Shown here piece after piece: positions 40,901 through 52,900 of a DNA stretch of 64,000 nt (position 1 is the first letter of the stretch; each line of letters begins with the position of its first letter). The notes below the pieces were generated by a model. It saw only the letters and a list, made by a program, of their open reading frames with translations. It searched no databases and was not told the DNA's origin. This DNA comes from Gari tellinella (taxonomy: Eukaryota > Mollusca > Bivalvia > Cardiida > Psammobiidae): positions 36,225,246 through 36,289,245 of the forward strand of contig OV277866.1 in assembly GCA_922989275.2 (NCBI GenBank), read 5' to 3'. A program made the position numbers and the translations under genes.

Positions 40901-43900
40901 AACAGGGGTGTAAAAGCCCCAAAACGATCAATACTAGAAAATATCAATTCTCTTACTTAATTCTTTAAAAAAAAAAGAGCAAGAAACTAGGTTATGGAGT
41001 GTCTTTACCTTTATGCAAATAGTATAGACCCAGATCAGAGTGCCCTGGGTAAGTCCTTTGTATAGGGTGTATTACCTGTTTGTCTGATTTAAAATTATTT
41101 TGAGATTTTTCTAATATCGCACACAGTTAAACATGCACACAAACAAATAGATCTACTATAAAGTACAATAATTATTGGCATTGGATTTTTGCTGTATCCA
41201 GGCAAGTGGGTGTCTTAAGGATTTTCCTATTAATAAAATTCAGCCTTCCCTAAGCAACCACCTGTCATAAAACAGAATACAATTAATTAGACTGCATCAC
41301 GGGAAAAATTAAACAGGATCTACTTAGATATGTGTTGTCACGCTGATGTTCAATTCAGATCATTCAATATGAACTTACCAAAATAAAAACAACAGCACAG
41401 AACCGATACTTTTAGAAATAGAAATATCCCATTCTTCGATTCTCGCGCGTATGTAGTATTTGATGGCAGAAACGGACGTTATCAAACCAACCAAACCTCT
41501 CTCGGTCGTAACTTATTTCCCGAAACTCCAGCGAAATATACACTGTAAGATGTGATTTGTTAATTTCACGTCAATCATCAATACTGTCTTTCTAAATGGG
41601 TGTATATAACGTCTACATTCATTGGATGTTTAAAAAAAAGATGCGGGGAATTACCTTTCTTATAGCCAATAAAACGAGTAAAGACAACTTGTGTAAAAGT
41701 TCGAAGCACGGTGCGCGTTTGAATTTTCCATTTCCGAAATTTGGAAGACTGTTCGTTTCTGGTACGTGAATATTAATAAAGATTTGTATGGAAAGTATTT
41801 CCTTCTAAGAAAATTAATTTCGGTTTTAGATCTATATTCACCTAAAATGTTCGTTCGTCGAGCATTCTTTATTGGCCCTGTATCGAGCATATTTTTCCAA
41901 GATCCGACTCGCGTTTGCGTTTTAATCTTTGATTTTTTTTTTCAGTCTTCATAATGGATAATAATCATATGAATGTTTAAATTTAGGGAAACGGGTGTCG
42001 TACATTCTGTTTTTCAACGAGGCCAAAACATGCGTTTCGATTTAATCCGGCTTCAGTCGTACACTCTCGCTATGCGGGGTACCACACCAGGTACATATGT
42101 GTATCGGTCGATTACACACCATAATTGTTGATTGTCTATGACACGCGCGTGTCGCATTGCACTGATTGGCAATAATGGGATTAGCGACAGTAAGTGGTAT
42201 CGCTCCGGGCACCGGGGCGGTCTATATCAAATGGATAGGGGCACAGAATAGGGGCACTAGGGCGGATCCTTACACCGGAATAAGGGCAGAAGGGCGGATC
42301 AAAAGGGCAGAAGGGCGGGCCGCCCCGCCATTCCGCATTAGCTAAAACACTAAATGAGCTGTCCTATGAAGTTGATGTGAGTCCATTGAAAAGTACTCAA
42401 AATAGCAACCAGAAACCATTGGTCTGCCAACATAGGGAAGCAAGTACTGACAACTAATAAGGGTCAATTTGTTTTGTTTTGTTTATTAACCCTTTGAACC
42501 CTAGTCCCGCATATAGGCGTCCTTTCCAAACAGTGTACATATGAATAGTAATCTTGTCCTGTGCAAACGGTGAAGACCCAGATCAGAGGGCTCCAAAAGG
42601 AGCCCTCTGATCAGGGTCTTCACTGTTTGTCATAATGCCAAACATTGACAAAAACAACCCTTAAAAGTCAGAAATGGACTAGACTAAAATGGAAATTGGA
42701 ATTGTCCATTTAAAGTTTCAGGGAGGAAAGAGTTAATGTCTGTTTCTGCCATCTATGGGTTAATTGGACACTCCAGAGAGAGGGGAACAGATACATAGAA
42801 CCCGGGCCCAATGCCCTAGCAGCACCACTCTTATTATCAGCAGATTTCTCTGTTCTTTTAGATGTCCAGAGTAAAGCACTGATACATTGGACCTCGTTTT
42901 GTGAAGTCTCATCCCAAGGACTTGGTCCAGCAGTGGATTGAACTCACAACCCCATGACGTCGTTATCAATGCTAATAACTTTCAAACTAATGTAGTAATG
43001 GACCATCCTATGGTGTGTGAGGTAAACCCATTGTAAACTTCTAAAGACATTTATTGAACACTTTTTGCCTGCAAACAAAGGGTAGTAACTCCATATAGTA
43101 CAAAGCAATTGAAGTTATCCCAACTTGTTCTAGTCTACAGGTATGTGATTTAATTACTAGGCATCTCAACTCCTATCCCTGTTCTACTGCAAGATAATAC
43201 ACTGTTATGAATTTATGATTTATCATATAAGTGAACTGTTGTGAGAACTATATTTCTCCTATTTTCCTCTATATGGGATTAGGATTTGCTGTATAGGGAA
43301 TCACTATCCTCCATAGCTGTGACATCAAATTTTCGCCCTGCTTAACCACAAGCGCTGCATGACGCTGGTCACAAAATGACGTCATCTATGATAAGGTAAC
43401 AATAAAATTCATGTTTTCGCAGAAAAAATAAGTTCGGGTCAGAACATTAAATGCAGGGACTCGGCAAGCCTCATCCCTGCATTAACTTTCTGACCCTCTG
43501 ATTCTTATAATCTTATTTAACCCTTTCCCCCATAGAAGCGCCTTTTAGCGCATTCAGTTTATTCTTGCCCTGAAGAAAATAGTTCCAATTTATACATTCA
43601 TAAATATGTATAATACAAAATATTTTCTATATTCTAGCAGATGATAGCTTAAAGCAGGCTGAAAGTAAAGCAGAATGCGCTTAAAGCGCATTCTGCTTTA
43701 CTTTCAACCTGCTTTAAGTGGACACCTATATTCAATACTAGAGATATACTATGTGGGAAAGGGTTAAATATCTGACCGATGTACTGGTAGTGATAAGTTG
43801 GGTTTTGGTTTCACAGACTTGTATAAGGAGGTTACACTACACACATGAAATCTTACCTTGAAAGTAGGAACATGGAGTTTGAACTAGAGTTATTGTTGGT

Positions 43901-46900
43901 GCCTGCAGTGTTAGTCCCCTGCTGGTCTGTTACTGATGGTGCTGACGCTGGCACGGCAGATTTGGCAGCCTCAGCTTGTCGCCGTGGTAACCGTTCCAGT
44001 TGTTGTCTGAAAAGAAGTGGGGAGCTGTGACAGCTCACACATCAAGATGTAAGTCACACGTCAAACAACAACAATAAGCATGACAATGAAGTTAGATGTA
44101 GAATTTAGAATAGAATAAGATGCATAGCCTACCCATAGTATTATCATCTGGTGAACTCTCTTACACTAGTGACTTTCCAAATGCAAATAGTTTCGATCCA
44201 GATCAGGCCCTCAACTGAGGGCCTGATCTGGATCCAAACTGTTTGCAAAAGTCATTTTGAGGAGTCATGTCTCCCTGCAAGAGAAAAGTCAGGGCTGCCA
44301 TAATATGACCTTGAAATTTCCTAAGATTTCTATTTTTTTTATTTTTCAAGCCCGATTACTTAAAGGAGGTTGAAAGTAAAGAAGAATGCGTCTTAAGACG
44401 CGTTCTACTTAATTTTCAGCCTGTTTTAAGCTACAACCTGCTAGGATAAAATACAGCAAGTATGGAAAAAGCCAGAGAAATGGCAGCCCTGAAAAGCTGA
44501 TGACAGTAAAACTATGGTATTGATAATGGTGTAAATATTGTCATTGTCACTACTATAGAGAAATACCTTAGCGCACTCTCTGCTTCAACAAAGCTTCTTA
44601 TAAACTAAAAATTGAAATTTCAGTCTAAAGTCTGATGATTGAACAGACAAATGAGTTGTCTACAGTACAGTTGATACTCATTCTGCCATACACATTACAC
44701 GGATAACTCCAGTTTCTTATGCAGTCTAGTACATTTTACTATTTTAGTTTAGAACAGATTTGTACAGTTTATTGCGAATTGACAAAACAGTTCAGATTTA
44801 TCAGCGGGCTCACAAACAGTGTAGACTCTGAGCAGAGCCCTATGATCTGTATCTACACATGTTGCATAGGTCCAGTCACAAGGAAGTGCACTATTCAGTA
44901 CTCTATGTGTAAATGATAAGTATATTCATAGCTAAGGCTCTATGTGTTAAAGCAATAACCCTTTCCCCCAATAGACGCGCCTTTTAGCGCATTCCGTTTA
45001 TTCCTCCGCTGAAGAAAATAATTCTAATTTATACAGTCATGAACATGTATCATAAGAAATATTTTCTTTATTCTAGTAGGTTCAAGCTTAAAGCAGGCTA
45101 AAAGTAAAGCAAAATGCGCCTTAAGGCGCATTTTGCTTTACTTTTAACCTGCTTTAAGTAGGCACCTGTCTTAAAATCTAGAAACAGGCTATTGGGTAAT
45201 GGGTTAAGCAATTATCAGTCTTCAGAGATCTCAATTATTTGTCCTTTGTCTATTGCTTTTCATTGAATGGTCAATTAACCTGCCTTCAATAGCCATTAGT
45301 ACTTAATAATGGTTTCTTCAAGCAGTCTGAAAGTCAAGCTGAAAGCTGATTTAGGAACTTTCTGCTTTACTTTCAACCTGCTTTAACCCATTACCCCATA
45401 GCCTGTTTCTAGTTTTGAAAATAGGTGACTACTTAAAGAAGGTTGAAAGTAAAGCAGAATGTGCCTTAAGGCACATTCTGCTTTACTTTCAGCCTGCTTT
45501 AAGTTACCATCTGCTAGAATATAGAATATATTTCTTTCAATACATATTCATAACTGTAAAAATTAAAACTATTTTCTTAAGTAGAGAAATAAATTAAAGG
45601 CTTCAAAAGGCGTATTTATTGAGTAATGGGCTAAATAACATACCCCTCACCCCCTTGCAATGCTTAATCTAGAGTAAATATAGAACCTTAAGTACCTGGT
45701 TGACTGCAACTGCATCTCTAGTTGTTGTAACTGTGACGACACACTTTGGGCCGCTGCCGCTCGGTTCCTTACACTTGACAATTGTGACAACAACTCAGCT
45801 ATAGGATCCATTGTTTCCCGCCCACTTGGAGACAGACCAGTGAGAGAAGAGCCTCCAGATGAAAAGTGCATGTTGGTCGCCCGTCTGGTACGAGCTCCAC
45901 TCACACCTCGGCCAGGATGAGGAATTCTTCGAACATGTCTAATACCCGCAGTTGGCTCATCGTGGTCAATGGTTAAGGAATATTGTTTGAAATCAACTTT
46001 AGCTATATATGGATATAATCTGTTATATTTGACATATATGGTGCCCATTATCTGCTTGCACCTGAGATGGCAAAATTTTAAAGTTCAACCGCATGGCTCA
46101 AGGTAAGAGGGATTCAACAATTTCTCACTCATTTAAGCATCGAATTCTATGGTGATAAACTTGTAAGAATCCTGTCTCTGAGACGATTTTAATGAGTAGT
46201 TATACCATATGGTTTTAAGCAGAAATGAGGATTTTAGTTCTTCAAATACTCCCCTTATCTGGAGCTTTGCAACCAGTCATAATTCTTTGAAAAATTGAAC
46301 TACAGTTACACCTCAATTACTCACAGTTCCTTAAGTTGAACATTCTCAAATTTCTATAGTTGTTTTCCAATAGATTTATTTCATATACTTATGTCAAACA
46401 TACCCTTATTTCAAAGTTGAAACGAGACTGTAGCCACATTTTAACTTTGAAATATGGATATGTTCGACTATTCAAAAGCGATTCCAAATGACCCAGTTTG
46501 TACTGTATATCAAAATCATGAAGACATGCACATCAGGGGCCCATTTCATAAAACTTCATAGGACAAATGTTGTCGTAAGTCAGATTATAAAAGTCTCAAT
46601 AACCATTTATTTCTCCATCTAATCATATCTTGTGACATCTCTTTGAAATCGTCTTGCAAAAATTAGAAATTTAATTTATTTTAAAGTTTCGACTTACGAC
46701 TGTTTTTGATGTACAGTTTTATGAAACAAGCCCCTGTAGTATTGAAAACATCCTATTAATTTAAAGGGACTCGCAACCGGATGATGTACTTGTCAAAATA
46801 AAATACTCAAATAAAAGCAAATTTGTGGCATTATTTGGCTTCTGACATTAAAAAAATATGATCAGTCCAAAAAAAGTCTCAAGAATCGTCACCGAATCTT

Positions 46901-49900
46901 AGGTTTTTTAAGATATTTTCCATCGTTTTTCTATAGCGACTAGTAGACGGTATAATTGTTGTTGTTGCTTCTCTACACGGGCTCAGACATAAACCCGAGC
47001 CGAATAATGTACTATCAATCGGTACCAGTGAAGTACTTTAATTCGCTACCATATATAATGAGAGCCCTCGTAGTCAAGTGGGTAAAGGTGTTTCCTTATA
47101 TTTCATGTTTTTCTCCGCATGGAGGGTCACGGGTTCGAATCCCACCAGAGCTTCTTCTTTCCTTTTTTTTTTTGAAATACATTTTTTAACAGAATTTATT
47201 ATCCTAAACTAAATCTTACCCATTTATATAAGCATTTGACATATATTTACAAATTACGGTACTATTTTTAATGCTTAATCCCGTTGCGAGCCTCTTTAAA
47301 GGCTGTAGCTTGAAAACTGTAAGAAGAGTTGGACAGAATATTACTGCATATGTCTTAAGACAGAGGGATGGACAGGAGTAAAACAGATGAATTTTTATAC
47401 GCATAAATTTATTCTTCCACTGAAGAAAACAGCTCCACCTTATACAATTGTAAATATGCACTAAAAGAAGTAGAAGGTAACTTCTTTTTCTTATAGATAT
47501 TTGCTTAACTCTTTCCTCCCTGAAACTTTAAATGGACAATTCCAGTTTCCATTTTAGTCTAGTCCATTTCTGACTTTTAAGGGTTGTTTTTGTCAATGTT
47601 TGGCATTATGACAAACAGTGAAGACCCTGATCAGAGGGCTCCTTTCGGAGCCCTCTGATCTGGGTCTTCACTGTTTGCATAGGACATGTGTACTATTCCC
47701 ATGTACACTGTTTGAAAACACGCCTATATGCGGGACTAGGGTTCAAAGGGTTAAAGTGGACTGGAAGTAAAGCAGGATGAGCCTTATGGCACATTCTGCT
47801 TTACTTTCAACCTGCTTTCAGTGGTCACCCTTCTTCAAAACTAGAAACCAGCCATGGAGTAAATGGTTGATATGTGACCCCCAGGATGGAGTCAGTTTTC
47901 ACACCATATAAGCAAGGATATGAATTCTCTGGGAGCTCTGTGTTCCAAGGTTAGATGAGCAGCAAAGTCATCAGTTACATGGTTTGGGTCGCCTCCAGGT
48001 AATGAGGCACATATAGGACATACCTGAGAAAAAACAAACACACACATCTCTAAGTCAGACAATATAAACCAGAGCAATTAATTAACAGGTAGGTAATTTG
48101 ACAATATTTTAAAGCCATTTTGACAAGAAATGAAGATTTTTACAGCATGTTGCAAATCAGACCGCTTCAGGAGCAATCTAGTCTGCACTGTTTTTTTGTA
48201 TAATCAGTTTGAAATGATACTGTACTCTTTCCTGGATGGAAAATGTCCTTATTTAAATAGCCAATTTGTAATAAATTAGATGGTAGATGTACAAAGTGGG
48301 AGGAGTTTAATATACGAATATTCAAAGAAGAGAATGGTTGCATAAAAGCCGTTTCAATGACAGGTACTACAGATCCATATTATAATTCTGGGAACCAGCT
48401 AAGGGGAGTATTTTAAAAGCTAAAATCTTTATGTCTCCATTAAACCCTATGGTGTTACCACTCATTAGAATCCTCTCTTAGAGACGATTCTAAAGAGTAG
48501 TTATCACAATAGGATTTGGTACTGCAACTAGTATAAAGGAGAAAGGATTTGTTCAGTTCACTCCCTCTTATCTAGAGCCCAAGGCCCGTTTCATAAAACT
48601 TTGTACGACAAAAACACTGTAAGTCAGAATATAAAAGTCTCAATTCTTATTTATTTCTCCATCTAATCCTTTCTTGTGACATTTCTTTGGAATTGTCTTG
48701 AAAAGACAATTCCAAAGAGATGTCAAAAGACAGGATTAGATACAGAAATCAGTATTTTAAAGTTTGACTTATGACTGTTTTGTCGTAGGAAGTTTCATGA
48801 AACGGGTCCCCTGATAATTACAAATCTATACATACCACTTCAGTTGATGCATCTGCATGTTCTGACGTTACATGCTCCTGCAATAATACCTCTGTAAATC
48901 CCATTTTGGAACAGTAAGGACAAGAGAAAGACTGGGGCTGTTCTGCCGTCACCGCTTCACCGCCATAATATATATCTGAAATCACATATCAATCAGTAAT
49001 GAATTGCATAACATGTTTGGGTTTCATAAGCCTAAGCTGGTTTACCTTGTAGGCTTGTACACACAGACGGATGCATGGACAGGACAATCACTAGAATATC
49101 AGGGCTGCCATAAGTTGATCATAAAAATCCTAAGATATCAAATTTTCAGATGCAATTTTACTAATCGTACCTTTACCCTATAGTCTGTTTCTTGTTTTGA
49201 AGACACATGACTGCTTAAAACAGGATGAAAGCAAAGCCGAAAGCGCCTTAAGGCGCATTCTGTTTTACTTTCAGCCTGTTTTAAGCTACGATCTGCTAGG
49301 ATAAAAATCCGAATACTTTAGGAAAAATCCGGAGAAATAGCAGCCCTGGAATATGCCTCCTGCATCTACTGATGCCGGGGACATAAAACAATCTATTGGC
49401 TTCATGTGTATGCTTTATATTTGACATTGTTATTATTTAGGTTAGAATTGTTAGCCAACATTATTGTTTTTTACCATATATCAATTCATTGAAATATACT
49501 GACATTTTAATTTCGGTACATAGGAGAAAACATTCTTTAGCATTTGTGCAAACACAATTTATGTCCATTGCAAACAATTTGGCACCAGATCAGAAACAGA
49601 CTTACTCGGCATATGAACACACCAAAAATTACTTGCCACTTAAGTTTCAAATAAATTGTCAATTTTCAAGAAGCTGTTCTGCACAACATTTTATTGCATT
49701 TCTTGTGCATATATTTGTTTAACTCATTACCTCATAAATACACCTTTTACAGGGCTCCAGATAAGAGGGAGTAAACTGAACAAATCTAACATTTTCTCAC
49801 TTATTTCAGTATCAAATCCTACGGTATTACTACTCATGACATTGAGAAACGTCTCAAACCATAGGGTTTAATGCAGAAGTAAATATTTTAGTTTTTGAAA

Positions 49901-52900
49901 TACTCCTCTTATCTAAAGCTCTGCTTTTAACATATTCTTCCACTGAAGAAAATAATTATTCCTCTTTATACATTCATTAATATGCACAATAAGAATATGT
50001 CCAGGAAGATTGTAACTTAAGGTAAGTTGAAAGTAAATCAAGATGTGCCTTAAGGCACATTCTGCTTTACTTTCAACCAGCTTTAAGTAGTCACATGTCC
50101 TCAAATCTAGAACAGGCTATGGGGTACTGGGTTAAACAGGAATAAATGAAACATAATCCCCACTGTACATGGTGTGATTTTAACAAATATACCAGAGTTT
50201 TCTCCAGACATTTTAAGTACTTGGGCACCCTAGAGTCTTAGTTTCTGGACCGCCATTCCCACAGCGCCTTTTATAATTCTTGTTTGCGCTTAAAGTCTCA
50301 GACCCAAACTCCTTAACTCATACAAATTGTAACAAAATTTCTTTGTCAAAAAGAAACTGAAATTGATAAATTGACAAACAAGGTATTAGCAGGCTGTTTA
50401 TCTTAAGTACACTACACCATTGAAATAATACTTTAAAGTCACTCAGGGAACACCATTTATACATTAAAACTTCACACATTTTCGACAAATCTAAGGGGAT
50501 AAGACCCCCTACCCCAGCGCCTTCCATTTCTTCTGGGGAAAACCCGGCATACTGATCTAAATACTTACCAAAATCTGTTCTAGTAATAATACACTGCACA
50601 GGATGATCAGTGGTGTGTCGTGTTGTAGTGGCTCCTGCCTCATAGCATGTTGCACACAAGTCATAATCATAACATATCAGACACTTATACCGTCTACCTC
50701 GAAAATTACTTTTCAAGCAAGAGTCACAGCTGACACCTGAAACACAAAAACCTGAGATTAAGGCAATTATATCAAAATAAGGAATCAATGATGTTTCAAT
50801 TTTACAGCCCATAGACACAACTGGTCATGCTCTCAGCCCATAGACACAACTGGTCATGTTCTCAGCCCATAGACACAACTGGTCATGATTTAGAGCAGAG
50901 TCAGGGAGTACCAAACACAGGTGCCAGACACATGCTTTGCCCCAATATATGATTATATCACCTCAAAACACAAATAAAGAGAATAAAACCATAAAAACAC
51001 CCTTTTCTATGACCAAACACCATATTCTGACCTAAAGCTGATTAAAAAAAAAAAAAAAAAGATCCACTTCCGGGTCACGGAAAGATGGCCAAGGCGATTT
51101 AAAATTGGTGAGTCGCTTCGAAACACCAGACGTTGCGCGATAATGCAGAGTAGTTTGGCTTTGGCATGTATGGTTAGTACATGTAACTTCTTTTAAATGA
51201 CTTGATCGAAATATGGAGGACATGGAGAGCATGTCGTAGATTTAAGGTGTAAATTTAAGACCCCAGCGGTAAAAAGTGCTGTGTGTGTATCAGTAGAGAA
51301 TCCTATGGTGTATGTTGTAAAGCAATTTGCAGTCTGGACAAATTATGCAATATGTCAGCAATACACTACATGATACCTATACTTAACAGACACTTGGAAC
51401 GCCTATGGGCAATTTTTGTGATGGCTACTTCACGTGTATGATAAGTTTATTAATGAAGGGTAGACGGGACATTACATTCGTCTGGCTGTCGTCTGAACAT
51501 TTGGTATAAATACTTGCAAAAATATCAGTCTACAGCAGTTTTCAAGTTAGAATTTAGATTTCGGCAGTAATCATGTAATTTCACATAGGGGCAGTGTCGG
51601 CTGCCATGCTTAATGTATTCAGGCGCTAAAATACATTTTGGACTTTGATGCAGGAGTTTCCTTAACAGATATACACATATCGAACAGTTGTTATTTCATA
51701 TACTTATGTTATGCTGGATTAGCTGATTGTCTACACTGTGTGTTCAGGATATTTAATAAACAACCAGAAACATTATAGCGATGTTTTCATTACAATAAAC
51801 TCCACCAGGATTTTCAATAAGGATCATGAAACACTCTATTACATTTTGGTGCAGAATTCGGCGTACAAACATATAATTTGTTTGTGCATGATATTGGACC
51901 TTGATCAACAAGCGAGTGGAACTCTACATTTGTGAGCTAACATTCCCCAACAAAGTCAATATGCTTGATCACCATGTGGGCTACTGTTTCGGACGTATAA
52001 ACTCAGAATGGTACAGATCTCTACAACTTGCAGCAAAACCTCATTCCCCAGACGATATCGATCATCATGGACTTCTTGCGGCAAATACATGTGAACTCTG
52101 TGACTTTCAGTCAGTTGAAACGTTTTAAATGGAATTGAACAATTTTGGACTACTTTCTAACATTCAATTCACTGTGGGTTTGTTTTCGATTAAGTGCAGA
52201 ACACTTACTTAAAGTTAAATGTGACATTAATGTGATAATTGTTATGTTTAGTTAATCAGAAATTAATTAATACTTAATTGTATAGATATTCATTCTCCAT
52301 CAAGTAATTTTGAAGATTTCAATTAGGCTTCTTGTCATGTTCATGTTGATGCTTTTCATATTTAACCTTTAAAATAGTCATATTGATACTGATACAAATT
52401 ATGTTCATTTTTTTATTCGCATTTCTTGTTTTCATTCAGTTTGTATTACTATTAGTATTTTATTTGTTCGATAGGAATCGGTGCATTCCAATCCTTCAAA
52501 CGTTTATAGTTGGTTTATTACACCTACAAGAAATGCGAATATTCAATGATTATGTGAATAGAATGATTTATAATAATGATGCTCTACAACGTTAAGAGTG
52601 TTAATTGGTCGTTATGTTTCTAAGTTATGTTTTCCAACTCAATAGATAACTATGCGTATTTGCAATTCCGGTTTAGTGCTGGGAAGGTATACCTGCTCCC
52701 AGACTATTTTCATACGTCCAGTTACGGAACGATGCTTCCAGGGACTATTTGCATGGCCCATGTGCAGGCCAATATTACTGTTAGGTTGTTGGAATTGGCA
52801 ATACGAGTTAATTTGAAGGGAAAACATGACCTATTTACTTAGCGTTCATTTAGCACTAAACGTGGGTTTTCTTTGCATGTTTTAATACACAACTCTCTTA

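Larger units (their letters stand above)
39893..42351. mobile_element. hAT-like non-autonomous element (2459 bp)
   Basis: TAGTGTTTTAGC and GCTAAAACACTA are perfect 12-bp inverted ends. AATGAGC occurs immediately on both sides (39886-39892, 42352-42358). Subterminal G-rich tandem repeats (about 20-21 bp, GGCAGGGGGGCACCAAAAA) mark the left end and GGGCAGAAGGGCGG the right. There is no transposase ORF. The interior holds a CRE-like cluster at about 40612-40650 and a retroelement-like tail at about 40780-40830. Confidence 0.75.

Noticed and set aside
38..45597. Many 60-80-codon frames with the recurring peptide LKQVESKAECALRRILLYFQ
   Set aside because: They fall exactly on family A hairpins in both orientations. 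The conservation is that of the repeat, and no splice or start context supports a protein family.
47063..47150. Functional tRNA gene
   Set aside because: Boxes A and B are recognisable, but the acceptor and anticodon stems do not pair acceptably.
4000..50100. Regularly recurring palindromes as a CRISPR array
   Set aside because: Spacing is irregular, copies occur in both orientations, the sequence is eukaryotic, and the ends show transposon target duplications.
50318..50568. Extension of the KCMF1 ZZ exon past residue 61 (KYLDQYAGFSPEEMEG...)
   Set aside because: A clean GTAAGT donor after GATTTTG and the match to exon 3 show this is intron read-through.
51032..51232. 66-codon minus-strand ORF as an alternative KCMF1 first exon
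   Set aside because: It lacks the MSRHxG start and ends in a poly-T stretch. The true first exon is at 62858-62843.
51313..51843. Hammerhead ribozyme in the LTR (retrozyme hypothesis)
   Set aside because: The 4-bp target duplication and small size fit a retrozyme, but neither CTGATGA nor CTGANGA followed by GAAA is present in the LTR.
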